Assembly (NCBI GenBank): GCA_964534125.1
Contig: CAZHOJ010000002.1
Coordinates: 369,411-433,410 of the forward strand
Origin: 2-02-FULL-55-14 sp964534125
Lineage (GTDB): Bacteria; Bacteroidota; Ignavibacteria; UBA10030
Length of the DNA stretch: 64,000 nucleotides
Reading direction: 5' to 3'
Below are positions 45,649-55,450 of the stretch, in pieces. The notes beneath the pieces were generated by a model, which was given only the letters and a program-made list of their open reading frames with translations, searched no databases and was not told where the DNA came from. The first letter of the stretch is position 1. Each line of letters begins with the position of its first letter. A program made the translations under genes and the position numbers.

Positions 45649-45677
45649 TTATCAAAACTTAGAAAAGAAAATATAAT
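45649..45677 (+). promoter_or_regulatory. Candidate promoter in the actA / TonB-receptor divergent region
   Basis: TTATCA (45649-45654), 17 bases, TATAAT (45672-45677) on the plus strand, within an AT-rich patch of an otherwise GC-rich intergenic region (45555-45944, 390 bases). It would give a leader of about 260 bases before the receptor's ATG. The same patch on the minus strand has GATAAT-like boxes that could serve actA. Nothing else in the region could be named. Confidence 0.35.
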
Positions 45678-45944
45678 GATGCAATCAGTAACTCCTCCTG
45701 GCCAACGATCTCACCTCGCTCCTCAGGTCTCATACCTCAGTCCCGCTTCGCTGATCTTAGACACATGCACCTCGGGGGTACGGGTCCTGTTCCGGTGAAA
45801 GCTTCTCTCGGAGAGAGCGCATGTTGTAGGAATTCTATACATTCTTATCACTCCATATGTATGGAGTCCTCCCTGCATGTATGCGCTAGGTTCAATGTCC
45901 CGGAATTCCGGACCCACACCGACCTTCCATCCAAGAGGTACCTC

Positions 45945-48695
45945 ATGAAGCGTTTCATCCTCCTCCTTCTGGCGGCAGAGATCTCGTTTGCCGGCGACAC
46001 CGGAAAGATATCCGGAAGGGTCGTCGATGCCTCGACAAATGAACCGCTCGTCGGCGTCAACATCGTCCTTCAGGGGACCACGCTCGGCGCTGCCAGCGGC
46101 GTGGACGGCACGTATTTCATCATCAATATTCCACCCGGGACGTACGGTTTGCGAGCGAGCATGTTGGGTTATGCGTCGAAGACCGTCACGGATGTCAGGG
46201 TCGCCATCGACATGACCACGACCCTCGACTTCCGGCTGACCTCGTCCGACATCCAGCTGGAGGATGTGGTCATCACCGCGCAGATGCCGGCGATCCAGCA
46301 GGACCGGACGACCACACGACATATCGTGACCGACGAATCTATCAACGTGCTTCCCGTCGACAACATCCAGGACGTCGTACAGCTGCAGGCTGGCGTCTCC
46401 GGAAGCCATTTTCGTGGCGGCCGTTTCAATGAGGCCCTGTACCTCGTCGACGGGCTTCCTCTCAGGAGCGCTGTGAACGGTTACACCGGCTACACCGGCG
46501 GCTTCTCCATCGTTCTGCCCCAGTTGAGCGTCGCTGAGATCCAGGTCGCCACCGGGGGATTCGAGGCCGAGTACGGCAACGCTCAGTCGGGGGTGATCAG
46601 CACGACCACCCGGAGCGCCACCGATGCTCTCAATGCAAAGATCCGTATCCGCACACAGGACCTTCCCGGCATGGAGGTCTCATACCGGCCGAACGAGTTC
46701 GGCACCGGCCAACCGGACTGGCGAAACTATGAGGCATTCGTCAGCACCCCGCGCCTCGATGTGATGGATATGACGCTCTCGCTATCAGGTTCGGCAGACA
46801 TCGCCATCCAGAACAAAGGACTCCTCCCCCACGAGAGTCTCCATCGGCAGGCCTATCAGACGAAGGTGGGCGCCCTGAGCGGCCACACGCGCGTCAGCCT
46901 GAGCGGACTCTATTCGGTCTCGACCTACGAATCATACTACCACCGTTATTCGAAGTACGGACCGTTGTCCGAGGGATACACCAGCGACCTCTTCCAGCGC
47001 ATCGTCACCGTATCCGGTGCCCCGCTCCTCGAACAGTACATCTTCATCTCTGATCCGACCGCCTACCGGAACGCCCCCGCTCCGGATTCGGCACAGTACC
47101 TGACCAACGGAACGTGGTACTCGAATGTTCGGAACATCTACCAGGCCGGGATGCAGGACCACATCTCTGTACCGACGAATACAAGCTACAATATCGGCCT
47201 CTCCTGGAGCCAGACCTTCGATGAGCGTTCGTACCTCGACGTGAAGGTCTCGCTGTTCGATACACGGTTCCGGGAGATCGTCCGCGATGTTGACGACCGC
47301 GACGGTGACGGCGACCGCGAGGAGGAGCTGCACTGGTCCGAGAATGCCGCCATCGGAGGGTACCAGGACCGCCTGTTCACCGACGGCTACTGGTACTATT
47401 CGGGCGATGAAGGATGGTACATGAACCAGGTGTCCCGAACGATCTCCGGGCGGGCCGACTATGCACGCCAGATGGACAACACACATCTCCTCAAGACCGG
47501 CATCGAGTTCGCATGGCATTCGGGGAACGTGGAGAAGGTCACGTTCGAATCGGTGCTGAACCGGAAGTTCGACGTGTGGCAGGAGGACCTGTACGACTTC
47601 GCATTCTACGTCCAGGACAAGATCGAAGTGCGTGATGGGCTCATTGTGAACGCCGGCATCCGCTTCGACTATTATGATCCGAACGGATTCGGCGAGAGCG
47701 TCCTCTACCCGGACAATCCCGCTGACCTTGCAGATCCTGCCCGCCGAGCCAGCCTGACCGATGCGGACAAAGCGGACGCACGCTGGCAGATCAGTCCGCG
47801 CATCGGCATCTCCCACCCCATCACGGAACGGGACCAGATACATTTTTCCTATGGGCATTTCTTCCAGCGCCCGGATTTCAGGTACCTGTACGAGAACATC
47901 AAGCTTGATTTCCGTTACACGACGAATGTCGACCTGGGGAACCCGCGCCTGAACCCGGAGAAAACGGTCTCCTACGAGCTTGGATGGACGCACCTCTGGT
48001 CCGATTTCCTCCGGATGGAGCTCACCGGGTATTTCAAGGATATAACGAATCTTGTCGCCGCGATGGACTATGATTTTGTCGGTTCGGCCGAGCCGTTCCA
48101 GGCCTATGGCAATGTCGACTATGCCAACGTCCGGGGCATCGAGCTCACGTTCCAGACACTCGGACTGCAGACCATCGGCGGCACCCTCAACTACACCTAT
48201 GCCTTCGCGAACGGGCGCAGCTCGTCGGTCTTCCGGGGCAACGGCGAGGTCGTTCCGCGACGGCTCGATCCCCTCTCGTGGGACGTGCGCCACCGCATCA
48301 ACGCCACCATCATTCTTCGCTCGACAGGCGCCGTGCACGATGTCATTGGCGACGCTGAAGCGAGCGTGATCATCACGGCCGCATCAGGCCTCCCCTATAC
48401 CCGGAACACCCGCGATGTGTTCCCGTTGTTCGCATTGCGGAACGACGGCCGTCTGCCCTGGACCAAGAACGTGGACGGGCGGGTACGCAAGACCTTCACG
48501 TTCGCATCGGCGCGCTTCTCGCTGCTCGCGGAGGTCCGCAACGTTTTCAACTGGCGGAACGTCTCCTACATCGGCGGAGGCCGAGAAGGCATCATCACAT
48601 TCGAGCAGACCGGTGTCCCGACAGGTCCGTATGACATCCCCACCGCATACAGCAGGCCGCGGGTCTTCATCCTTGGCCTGGAGGTGCAGATATGA
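45945..48695 (+). CDS. TonB-dependent receptor with carboxypeptidase-like N-domain
   Basis: 916 residues from the ATG at 45945 (AAGAGG box upstream). Signal peptide FILLLLAAEISFAG; residues 20-100 are a carboxypeptidase-regulatory-like beta-sandwich (GKISGRVVDASTNEPLVGVNI, GTYFIINIPPGTYGLRASMLGY). The plug domain follows (LPVDNIQDVVQLQAGVSG, YLVDGLPLRSAVNGYTGY, GFEAEYGNAQSGVIS), then a large barrel ending VFILGLEVQI. It imports or moves a substrate through the outer membrane with TonB energy. It overlaps the next gene as ATGA and forms a set with a sorted protein and a PorV-like barrel; the ligand is unknown. Confidence 0.93.
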   Translation: MKRFILLLLAAEISFAGDTGKISGRVVDASTNEPLVGVNIVLQGTTLGAASGVDGTYFIINIPPGTYGLRASMLGYASKTVTDVRVAIDMTTTLDFRLTSSDIQLEDVVITAQMPAIQQDRTTTRHIVTDESINVLPVDNIQDVVQLQAGVSGSHFRGGRFNEALYLVDGLPLRSAVNGYTGYTGGFSIVLPQLSVAEIQVATGGFEAEYGNAQSGVISTTTRSATDALNAKIRIRTQDLPGMEVSYRPNEFGTGQPDWRNYEAFVSTPRLDVMDMTLSLSGSADIAIQNKGLLPHESLHRQAYQTKVGALSGHTRVSLSGLYSVSTYESYYHRYSKYGPLSEGYTSDLFQRIVTVSGAPLLEQYIFISDPTAYRNAPAPDSAQYLTNGTWYSNVRNIYQAGMQDHISVPTNTSYNIGLSWSQTFDERSYLDVKVSLFDTRFREIVRDVDDRDGDGDREEELHWSENAAIGGYQDRLFTDGYWYYSGDEGWYMNQVSRTISGRADYARQMDNTHLLKTGIEFAWHSGNVEKVTFESVLNRKFDVWQEDLYDFAFYVQDKIEVRDGLIVNAGIRFDYYDPNGFGESVLYPDNPADLADPARRASLTDADKADARWQISPRIGISHPITERDQIHFSYGHFFQRPDFRYLYENIKLDFRYTTNVDLGNPRLNPEKTVSYELGWTHLWSDFLRMELTGYFKDITNLVAAMDYDFVGSAEPFQAYGNVDYANVRGIELTFQTLGLQTIGGTLNYTYAFANGRSSSVFRGNGEVVPRRLDPLSWDVRHRINATIILRSTGAVHDVIGDAEASVIITAASGLPYTRNTRDVFPLFALRNDGRLPWTKNVDGRVRKTFTFASARFSLLAEVRNVFNWRNVSYIGGGREGIITFEQTGVPTGPYDIPTAYSRPRVFILGLEVQI

Positions 48696-50593
48696 GACCA
48701 GCCATGAAACGTTTCCTCCTGTGCGCGACGCTTGTTGCCTGCTGTGCATCGGTCACCAGGGCCCAGCTCGTGCAGTACCCGAAGAAGACCTTCAGCCACA
48801 AGGTCGGGGCGCTGTGGAACATGATCACGAACAACGGCTATTGGGGGAACACGTATTCCGAGCCGAACTTCGAATGGCCCGGAGGGAGCGGGAATGTCTA
48901 TGGCTGGCGGACATCCATCTGGATCGGAGCGCTCGTGGACACTGCCGGATATGTTTCCTACGGCGAGGGAAACCACTTCGTGCCGCTCGATACCATCCAG
49001 GTGAAGCACCGGGAGGATGGCTCCCTGTCAGCCGAGGACACATACACACGGTACACTGACGTGAATCCGCCAAGCCCATCCGGCGTACATGTGAACCTCG
49101 GGGTCGAGGTGGTGGAATACACGTACGCCTGGGACCAGTCGTACAACGACGATTTCATCATCAGCGATTACTGGATCAAGAACATCGGCGACGACCGGGA
49201 CAAGGACGGCATCATCGATACGACGAGAACACTCAGCGGTATGTACGTCGGATTCCGGATGGACGCCGACGTGTCAGGCTTCAACGGGTCGAGCACAACG
49301 AGCACGCTGTGGGACCAGGACGACCTCGCCGCCTACGACTCGACGAACAAGACCGTCTATATCTACGACGCCGACAATCCGACAGTCGTCGGAGACGACA
49401 CGGGGAACCCGGACCCTGTGAGCGGGATCCTGCGCTCCCCCGGCTATGTCGGTATCCGCCTTCTCCACCATGACCAGCAGCATTTCGACGGTGTGTACAG
49501 CGGCCATCCGACGATGGCAACGCCGTCCTACAGATACTTCGAGCCCACCTCCTCGCAGGAAATGTACCAGTTCATGAAGGACAACGGCATCTTTGCGGGT
49601 GATTCGGTGGTCCGGGATTATCGTGCGATCCTCGCCATCGGCCCTTTCACCCTCCCCCCCGGTGATTCGATCCACATCGTCGTCGCGTGGGTGATCGGCA
49701 ACGGGGCACACGGGCTCTTCCAGAACTCCCAGATCGCTCAGGCGATGTTCGACGGCAACTACGCGAGCGTGCCTGCGGCACCTGCGGAGCCGGCATTCAC
49801 GACATCGACCGTCAGCATCGCAGGGCAGAATGCCGTGGCGCTTCGGTGGGGCACGAATGCCGAGTCCAGCCAGGACCCGCTGACAGGCGACGCCGACTTC
49901 GCCGGCTATGGCGTCTACAAGACCATCCGCCAGGACGCAAGCGGATTCCCGATATGGGACACGCTCGGCGTTTATCTGATGAACGGTTCCCTCGACCCGG
50001 TCTCCGATTCGGCATGGATCGGAAGGCCCTTCTTTCACACTGGTCCGCCGCCGACGGCAGTACTAGGCACAGACACGGTGTATGAATTCCTCGATCCCGG
50101 CGTGCTGAACGGCCTCATTTATACATATGCCGTCACGGCGTTCGACAAGGGGGATTCCCTCCTCGGACTGGGCCGTCTTGAGAATCAGATCGGCCGTGGA
50201 CGCACATCGACGACTGTATACATGGCGAATGCCGAGCCGAGACCCAACGCCAGCGCCGTGAAGGTTGTGCCGAATCCCTTCATCGGTTCCAGCCGGTACA
50301 ACAATCCGAACCCGATCGAGACGAATCCCTGGGTCAACCGGATCCGGTTCATCAACCTTCCGGCGGATGCGACGATCTCCATCTTCACGCTTGCGGGCGA
50401 CCTGGTTCGCACGATCCACAGCGGCGACGTCGTCTACCAGAGCCGTGATGTGACCATCACCGGAGATTTCAGCGGGGTGGCCGAATGGGACCTCACGACG
50501 AAGAACGACCAGGAGGTCGTCAGCGGTCTCTATATCTATGTCGTGGAATCACCGTCGGGGAATCACACCGGCAAGTTCGTGATCATGCGCTGA
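48692..50593 (+). CDS. Secreted protein with C-terminal T9SS-type sorting domain
   Basis: 633 residues. GGAGG lies seven bases before the ATG, which overlaps the receptor stop. A signal peptide (FLLCATLVACCASVTRAQ) precedes a large beta-rich region with Asp-rich, possibly calcium-binding loops (DDRDKDGIIDTTR, DADNPTVVGDDTGNPD) and a fibronectin-like segment (VALRWGTNAESSQDPLTGDADFAGY). The last 90 residues read VKVVPNPFIGSS...ISIFTLAGDLVRTI...GLYIYVVE, the usual shape of a type A sorting domain. It is probably displayed at the surface with the receptor. Its function is not known. Confidence 0.87.
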   Translation: MRPAMKRFLLCATLVACCASVTRAQLVQYPKKTFSHKVGALWNMITNNGYWGNTYSEPNFEWPGGSGNVYGWRTSIWIGALVDTAGYVSYGEGNHFVPLDTIQVKHREDGSLSAEDTYTRYTDVNPPSPSGVHVNLGVEVVEYTYAWDQSYNDDFIISDYWIKNIGDDRDKDGIIDTTRTLSGMYVGFRMDADVSGFNGSSTTSTLWDQDDLAAYDSTNKTVYIYDADNPTVVGDDTGNPDPVSGILRSPGYVGIRLLHHDQQHFDGVYSGHPTMATPSYRYFEPTSSQEMYQFMKDNGIFAGDSVVRDYRAILAIGPFTLPPGDSIHIVVAWVIGNGAHGLFQNSQIAQAMFDGNYASVPAAPAEPAFTTSTVSIAGQNAVALRWGTNAESSQDPLTGDADFAGYGVYKTIRQDASGFPIWDTLGVYLMNGSLDPVSDSAWIGRPFFHTGPPPTAVLGTDTVYEFLDPGVLNGLIYTYAVTAFDKGDSLLGLGRLENQIGRGRTSTTVYMANAEPRPNASAVKVVPNPFIGSSRYNNPNPIETNPWVNRIRFINLPADATISIFTLAGDLVRTIHSGDVVYQSRDVTITGDFSGVAEWDLTTKNDQEVVSGLYIYVVESPSGNHTGKFVIMR

Positions 50594-50645
50594 TAGGAAA
50601 ACCCGGAACGGTCTGACAATACGCTGGTATGGAAGGAATAGAACG

Positions 50646-51608
50646 ATGAGACTCTCACTCGCAGCTGTCGCTCTCCTCACCGTGTCAACTGCTGCCCAGG
50701 AGTTCGGTCAGGTAGGGACGAGCGGTGCACAGCTCCTGAAGATCAACATGGACCCGCGTGCATCTGCCATGGGATTCGCTGCCGCCTCGGTAGTGGATAA
50801 TGCCGCAGCGCTGTACACGAATGTTGCGGGCATCGAAGGCGTCGCGAACGGGAACGTGGCGGTCTCCTACTCCCCCTGGTTCGCCGACATCGACCTCGCC
50901 TCGCTCGTGGCGGCATGGAGGCTTGAGGGCATCGGGGTCATCGCCATGCAGGCCGGCGGATTCAGCACAGAGGAGGAGATTACAACGGTCGACGCAGAGA
51001 ACGGTACGGGCGAGATGTACTCCATCCGCCACCTGGTGTTCGGCCTGGCATTCGCCCGGCATGTGACAGACAAGCTCGCCATCGGCATACAGGCGAAGTA
51101 CGTCCATGAGTCGTACTACGGCTACTCGACCTCCGGCCCTGCTTTCGACATCGGGAGCAACTACGATCTCGGCTTCTACGGGTCCCGGCTCGCGCTCGTG
51201 CTTCAGAACTTCGGCCCCGACCTCCGCCCGCTCGACGGGTCATACAATGACTACAGCGACAGCGATATCCGGAAGGAGTTCTCGGAAGCGCCCCTCCCTG
51301 TCACCTTCCGTGCATCGTTCTCGATCGTGCCCTTGTCGGGAGAGACCTATCGACTCCGGCTGGCGGCAGACATCGTTCACCCGAACGATAATAAAGAGCA
51401 CTACAATGTCGGCGGGGAGCTCCTGCTCTATGATGCTCTCGCACTCCGCGGCGGCATGAAGTTCAATTACGATGATGAGATGTTCACGATGGGTGTCGGA
51501 TTGGATGGTGGGAACCTGCTGGGCCAGCAAGTGAGGATCGACTATGCATATGAGCACTTCTCGATCCTCCCCTCGGTGCAGAAGATGGCCCTCTCTTTCG
51601 CGTTCTGA
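50646..51608 (+). CDS. PorV/PorQ-family outer-membrane protein
   Basis: 320 residues, signal peptide LSLAAVALLTVSTAAQ, then the PorV-type start GTSGAQLLKINMDPRASAMGFAAASVVDNAAALYTNVAGIEG, typical of FadL-like barrels serving type IX secretion. Alternating strands run to the end (KMALSFAF). Known members hold cargo or shuttle it from the translocon to the attachment complex. It is 52 bases after the sorted protein, so it probably handles that protein. The general T9SS core genes are not in the window. Confidence 0.9.
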   Translation: MRLSLAAVALLTVSTAAQEFGQVGTSGAQLLKINMDPRASAMGFAAASVVDNAAALYTNVAGIEGVANGNVAVSYSPWFADIDLASLVAAWRLEGIGVIAMQAGGFSTEEEITTVDAENGTGEMYSIRHLVFGLAFARHVTDKLAIGIQAKYVHESYYGYSTSGPAFDIGSNYDLGFYGSRLALVLQNFGPDLRPLDGSYNDYSDSDIRKEFSEAPLPVTFRASFSIVPLSGETYRLRLAADIVHPNDNKEHYNVGGELLLYDALALRGGMKFNYDDEMFTMGVGLDGGNLLGQQVRIDYAYEHFSILPSVQKMALSFAF

Positions 51609-51659
51609 ACAGAACGACGTGGCGGACAGGGCGGACTCAGTCCTACCCGAAGGGCTGCC

Positions 51660-53363
51660 TCAGGCGGCCACGTGCTCCCCGGCATCAGCGTACAGATATC
51701 GCTTGATCTTCTGCGTCGGGGTCTTTTCGAACGGCTCCGTCTGCTCGATAATCCTTGAAAGCCGCGAGAATCCTGAGACCTGTTCGTTCACCCGCAGCCT
51801 GACCTCCTCCAGCAGTCCTCGTATACTCTCCTTCGCCTGCGATTCGCTGAGTCCCTGACCGGCGAATTCAGCATCGAGCCGTTCGTAGTCCGGATAGATC
51901 CTCGCCACCAGCTGCCCCTGATCGCGCAACACGAGCGATTCCAGCACGAGCTCTGACCGATTGATGATGCTCTCAATGACCTCGGGGTAGATGTTCTCTC
52001 CGCTCGGACCGAGAATGACATTCTTCTTCCGGCCGCGAATATACAGATTCCCGTCGCTGTCGAACGAACCCAGGTCGCCGGTCCGGAACCAGCCGTCCGG
52101 CGATAACACCTCAGAGGTCCTCTCGGGGTCATTGTAGTAGCCCTTCATGACACCCGGGCTCCTGACGATGATCTCGCCGATGTCAGATCCCGGCTTCCTG
52201 TCCGCGATCTTCACATCCACGCCATCGAGAAGCGGCCCGATCGCCCGGAACCGGGTCGTCTTCGCATTGCTTCCTGCTACAAGCGGGGACGTTTCCGTCA
52301 GGCCGTACCCTATCGCATACGGGAATCCCGCTTCGATGAGGAACTGTTCCGCGTCCGGCTCCAACGCCGCCCCCCCGATGCCGAAGAAATGCAGACTTCC
52401 TCCGAACATCGCCCTCAACTTCTTTCCCGCCATCCTGTTGATCCGCCGCCGGACGATCGGAATGCGATACAGGAGACGGATCGGCCGCCGTTTCCTGATC
52501 TCCTTCAGGATCCCCTGCTTGATCACCTTTTCGATGATGAGCGGCACAGTGAGCATTGCGGTCGGGCGGACCGAAGAGAGAGCGGGAAGAAGGACTGCCG
52601 CCGTGGGCGGTTTTCGGAGGTAGGTGACGGACGCCCCGCACATGAGGGGGAGGACCAATCCAAGCGTGCATTCATAGACATGTGCGAGCGGAAGCACAGA
52701 GAGCATCCTGTCGGAAGATGTGATGGGCGGTATTCGCGATGACGCCTCGGCGTTCCACACGATGTTCCTGTGGGTCAACATCACCCCCTTCGAATGCCCG
52801 GTGGTGCCAGAGGTGTAAATGATGGAGGCGAGATCGTCCTCCCGCACCCCTTTTCGTTCGGTCCGGGCAAGGCGGCGTGCCATGTCGCGGACCTTCTTCA
52901 ATCCCCTGCTCCCCTCCTGAACGAATCCCTTGATCGTATCCGGTTTGATGATGGAAAAATCGTCGAGGAGGACTACCACCCGGAACGACGACAGATCTGC
53001 GGTCTCCACCTTCGGATACAGACGCTGCGACACGAACACTGCGCTGCATCCTGCGTGCCGGAGAATATGGTGGACTTCGGATACATGAAAGTCCGGAAGG
53101 ATCGGGACTGCGATCGCTCCCATCGTTGTGACCGCAAGAAATGCGATCGCCCAATGCGGCCGGCTCTCGCTGATGATCGCCACTGTATCGCCATGACCGA
53201 TCCCCCTCTGTGAGAGGAACTCCCGAAGCTGTGACACTTCTTCCCGAAGCTGAGCGTATGTCAGCGGTGGTTCATCCACAAATCTGACAGCAGTGTTGTC
53301 CGGAAATGACCGTGCGCTCCGGTCCAGAATTTCACGCAGCGTATATGAGTCGAGACGTTCCAT
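51660..53363 (-). CDS. Long-chain acyl-CoA synthetase (AMP-binding)
   Basis: 567 residues from the ATG at 53363, the family-like MERLDSYTLREILDRSA start; the frame is open further upstream but without a ribosome site. Adenylation motif IIYTSGTTGHSKGVMLTHRN, then GYGLTETSPLVAGSN, WFRTGDLGSFDSDGNLYIRGRKK and ILGPSGENIYPEVIE. These place it with FadD/AAS-type ligases that activate long-chain fatty acids. The typical catalytic Lys near the end appears within FEKTPTQKIKRYLY. It converges with the PorV gene. Confidence 0.9.
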   Translation of the reverse strand: MERLDSYTLREILDRSARSFPDNTAVRFVDEPPLTYAQLREEVSQLREFLSQRGIGHGDTVAIISESRPHWAIAFLAVTTMGAIAVPILPDFHVSEVHHILRHAGCSAVFVSQRLYPKVETADLSSFRVVVLLDDFSIIKPDTIKGFVQEGSRGLKKVRDMARRLARTERKGVREDDLASIIYTSGTTGHSKGVMLTHRNIVWNAEASSRIPPITSSDRMLSVLPLAHVYECTLGLVLPLMCGASVTYLRKPPTAAVLLPALSSVRPTAMLTVPLIIEKVIKQGILKEIRKRRPIRLLYRIPIVRRRINRMAGKKLRAMFGGSLHFFGIGGAALEPDAEQFLIEAGFPYAIGYGLTETSPLVAGSNAKTTRFRAIGPLLDGVDVKIADRKPGSDIGEIIVRSPGVMKGYYNDPERTSEVLSPDGWFRTGDLGSFDSDGNLYIRGRKKNVILGPSGENIYPEVIESIINRSELVLESLVLRDQGQLVARIYPDYERLDAEFAGQGLSESQAKESIRGLLEEVRLRVNEQVSGFSRLSRIIEQTEPFEKTPTQKIKRYLYADAGEHVAA

Positions 53364-53613
53364 GGGCAGGTACTCAGAGAAATGGAGGGCAGACCTATGA
53401 CCAGAAGGTACATTCTTTTTCCTGACCGAGAAGCGCCTCATTCCGGAAGTTGGGAACATCACAAATCCCAACAGTCCCAGCCCGGATCTTCCGTGCAGGC
53501 CCACCCACCGCATCCCCCAAACTTCCTTCTACTACCATGTTCGATTTCTCAGTACACTTGCGGTCGCCCGAACGACGTATGCCGACTTTAAGAGGAAATG
53601 ACCGGAATCCGAC

Positions 53614-53874
53614 GTGAAAAAGATAACTCCGTCAAGCAAACGCACATCAAGAAGAACGAAGACTCCGGACGGGCGGCAGATATCTCCGGATCATGCCCCT
53701 GTCACACACAATCCCGACACCGACGATCTGCCGATGTACTGTGACTACAGCTGTCCGAAGGCCGACTTCCCTCCCGCCGATGCTGTCGGGGCGTGTCGTC
53801 GGGAGCAGGCGGTATGGTGCACTTTGCTGAACGAGTTCAACAAGAAGAATAGCAGGTGCAAGGTCGGACAATAG
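53614..53874 (+). CDS. Small Cys-containing protein, function unknown
   Basis: 86 residues from a GTG; an ATG at 53734 would give a 46-residue form beginning MYCDYSCPKADF. The N-terminal 40 residues are polar and look disordered. The rest has five Cys (C-x3-C, GAC, WC, RC) with CDYSCPKADFPPADAVGACR, and may bind metal or hold disulfides. No ribosome site is clear for either start. It is included because the Cys pattern recalls a family of short proteins I have seen elsewhere, not because of neighbours. Its stop codon touches the MITE-like element. Confidence 0.55.
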   Translation: MKKITPSSKRTSRRTKTPDGRQISPDHAPVTHNPDTDDLPMYCDYSCPKADFPPADAVGACRREQAVWCTLLNEFNKKNSRCKVGQ

Positions 53875-54091
53875 GAGCTTGCGGAAAAACATTTCCCGCC
53901 CGCCTGGCTCGCGTCAGGCGAGGCAGGCAACGACCGCGGCGGTCAGGGAGTGTCAAATATGCCACGCACGCCACGTTTTTTGATGATATTTTGATCGTTG
54001 CGTTCGCTCCTCCCGCTGCGAGCCTGCCTGCGAGACGAAGTCAGGCAGGCGCTGCGCGAAACCTGCTTGGCTGACTTTTTCCGCAGCCTGC
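53875..54091. mobile_element. MITE-like element with inverted ends
   Basis: 217 bases that code for nothing. The ends are imperfect inverted repeats sharing TGCGGAAAAA (left GAGCTTGCGGAAAAA, right GGCTGCGGAAAAA on the opposite strand), and a TAG trinucleotide flanks both sides (53872-53874, 54092-54094). Inside are GC-rich palindromes, such as GCCTGCCTG/CAGGCAGGC near 54025-54053, and a short AT-rich centre. No transposase is present. A three-base flank repeat is weak evidence for target duplication. The remainder of 53875-54193 holds nothing else identifiable. Confidence 0.5.
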
Positions 54092-54193
54092 TAGTACCGC
54101 TTCAACAAGGTGACCTTGTGTTCGATCTCCAGCCGGCTCCTCCTGAGACTGGCTGAGCAGGATCGCAGGAATGTTTCTTAGAAGCGCCGCCAG

Positions 54194-55345
54194 ATGATGA
54201 ACACATCCCACGCGTTTGCCGTCGTCATGCCCCTGCTCTCCGTCATCGCGGCGGGTCCGGTCTCGGGCCAGGATTCCACTCTCTCGATCATCCTTGTCGC
54301 AGGACAGTCGAATGCCCTGAACTGGCATGCGGACGCCGCATCGCTCGAGCGGAGCGCAGCAGACAGTACCATCCTGTTCTACTACCATACCGGTATCCCT
54401 CCCAGCAAGTCCCCTTCCGACCCGTTCAACGCGACATCAGACAGCCAGTGGACGACCCTGAGGTACCAGACCCAACAGCCGTACAAGCTGTATCATGAAG
54501 ACTTCTTCGGCCCGGAGATGACTCTTGCACGTGAGCTCTCGCATGTCCTTCCGCGCCTCGCGGTCATCAAATGCGTCTATGCGGGGAGCACATTGGCAAC
54601 TGATTGGAAGAAAGGGATTGGTGCGGGCGACCAGCTCTACGAACTGATGATGTCCCAGGTACAGATCGCCCGTGCCATCCTCGATCAGGAAGGTATGCCG
54701 TACCGGTTCGAGGGCTTTTTCTGGATGCAGGGCGAGTCGGACGCCGCCAATGCAGGCACAGCTTCAGCGTACGAGTTGAACCTCACGCAATTCCTTGACG
54801 ATGTGAGGACGGACCTCGACGCCCCGGGCCTGCGATGTGTTCTTGGGAGAATAAATGCGGACCTCCCGTCCCCCTATATGTACACGTCGGTCGTCAGAGG
54901 GGCCCAGATGAACGTTGCCGATTCCGACCCGGCCGTGAGCTGGGTCGACCTCGACGATCTGCCCGTCGATGCGGACAATGTCCATCTGCTCGCCGAGGGT
55001 GTGAAGGTATTGGGGGTCAGGATGGCACAATCCTGGACCGCCTTGTCCACGCGCATCGGTAGAAGCGGATCACCGACGACGCCTGCGCACACCCGGCTGT
55101 GTAATTTCCCCAATCCCTTCAATGCAACGACGACGATCTCATTTCAACTGACCTTTCCGTCGTTCGTCACTCTGACGGTCTTCGATATGCTTGGGAATGA
55201 GGTGGAAGTGCTCCTTGCTGAAGACATGGCCGCCGGCGAATACACCAGCATGTGGAGCCCGGCAGGTCATCCGAGCGGACTGTACTTCTGCCGGCTCCGT
55301 GCGGGCTCGGGAGCACAAACCAGGAAGATCGTTTTCCTGAAGTGA
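54194..55345 (+). CDS. SASA-type carbohydrate esterase with T9SS sorting tail
   Basis: 383 residues: signal peptide (VVMPLLSVIAAGPVSG), then an SGNH-type esterase domain with the Ser block IILVAGQSNALNW, the WMQGESDAAN block, and DADNVHLLAEG near residue 262 for the Asp/His pair; this is the sialate-acetylesterase/CE6-like layout. The last 85 residues are a type A sorting domain (CNFPNPFNATTTISFQL, LTVFDMLGNEVEVLL, GLYFCRLRAG). It would remove acetyl groups from polysaccharides at the cell surface. It stands alone, after the MITE-like element. Confidence 0.88.
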   Translation: MMNTSHAFAVVMPLLSVIAAGPVSGQDSTLSIILVAGQSNALNWHADAASLERSAADSTILFYYHTGIPPSKSPSDPFNATSDSQWTTLRYQTQQPYKLYHEDFFGPEMTLARELSHVLPRLAVIKCVYAGSTLATDWKKGIGAGDQLYELMMSQVQIARAILDQEGMPYRFEGFFWMQGESDAANAGTASAYELNLTQFLDDVRTDLDAPGLRCVLGRINADLPSPYMYTSVVRGAQMNVADSDPAVSWVDLDDLPVDADNVHLLAEGVKVLGVRMAQSWTALSTRIGRSGSPTTPAHTRLCNFPNPFNATTTISFQLTFPSFVTLTVFDMLGNEVEVLLAEDMAAGEYTSMWSPAGHPSGLYFCRLRAGSGAQTRKIVFLK

Positions 55346-55385
55346 TCGCACGTCGCGCTCCGCTTCAGCTGTTCCGCCTCATACA

Positions 55386-55415
55386 CAGAAGCCCGAGCTC
55401 TCGCCCGGGCTTCTG
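55386..55415. terminator. Hairpin after the esterase, also after the tRNA-Lys tail
   Basis: CAGAAGCCCG (55386-55395) pairs with CGGGCTTCTG (55406-55415). It lies 41 bases after the esterase stop. No clear U-run follows on either strand. On the minus strand it follows the tRNA-Lys acceptor remnant at 55451, as hairpins also follow the other two copies of that remnant. Confidence 0.6.
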
Positions 55416-55450
55416 TCTGTGTACTGAAATCCGTCGATTGTCTACTGTCT

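Noticed and set aside
46932..48338. Long open frame opposite the TonB receptor
   Set aside because: Antisense shadow; the receptor frame has clear motifs and this one has none.
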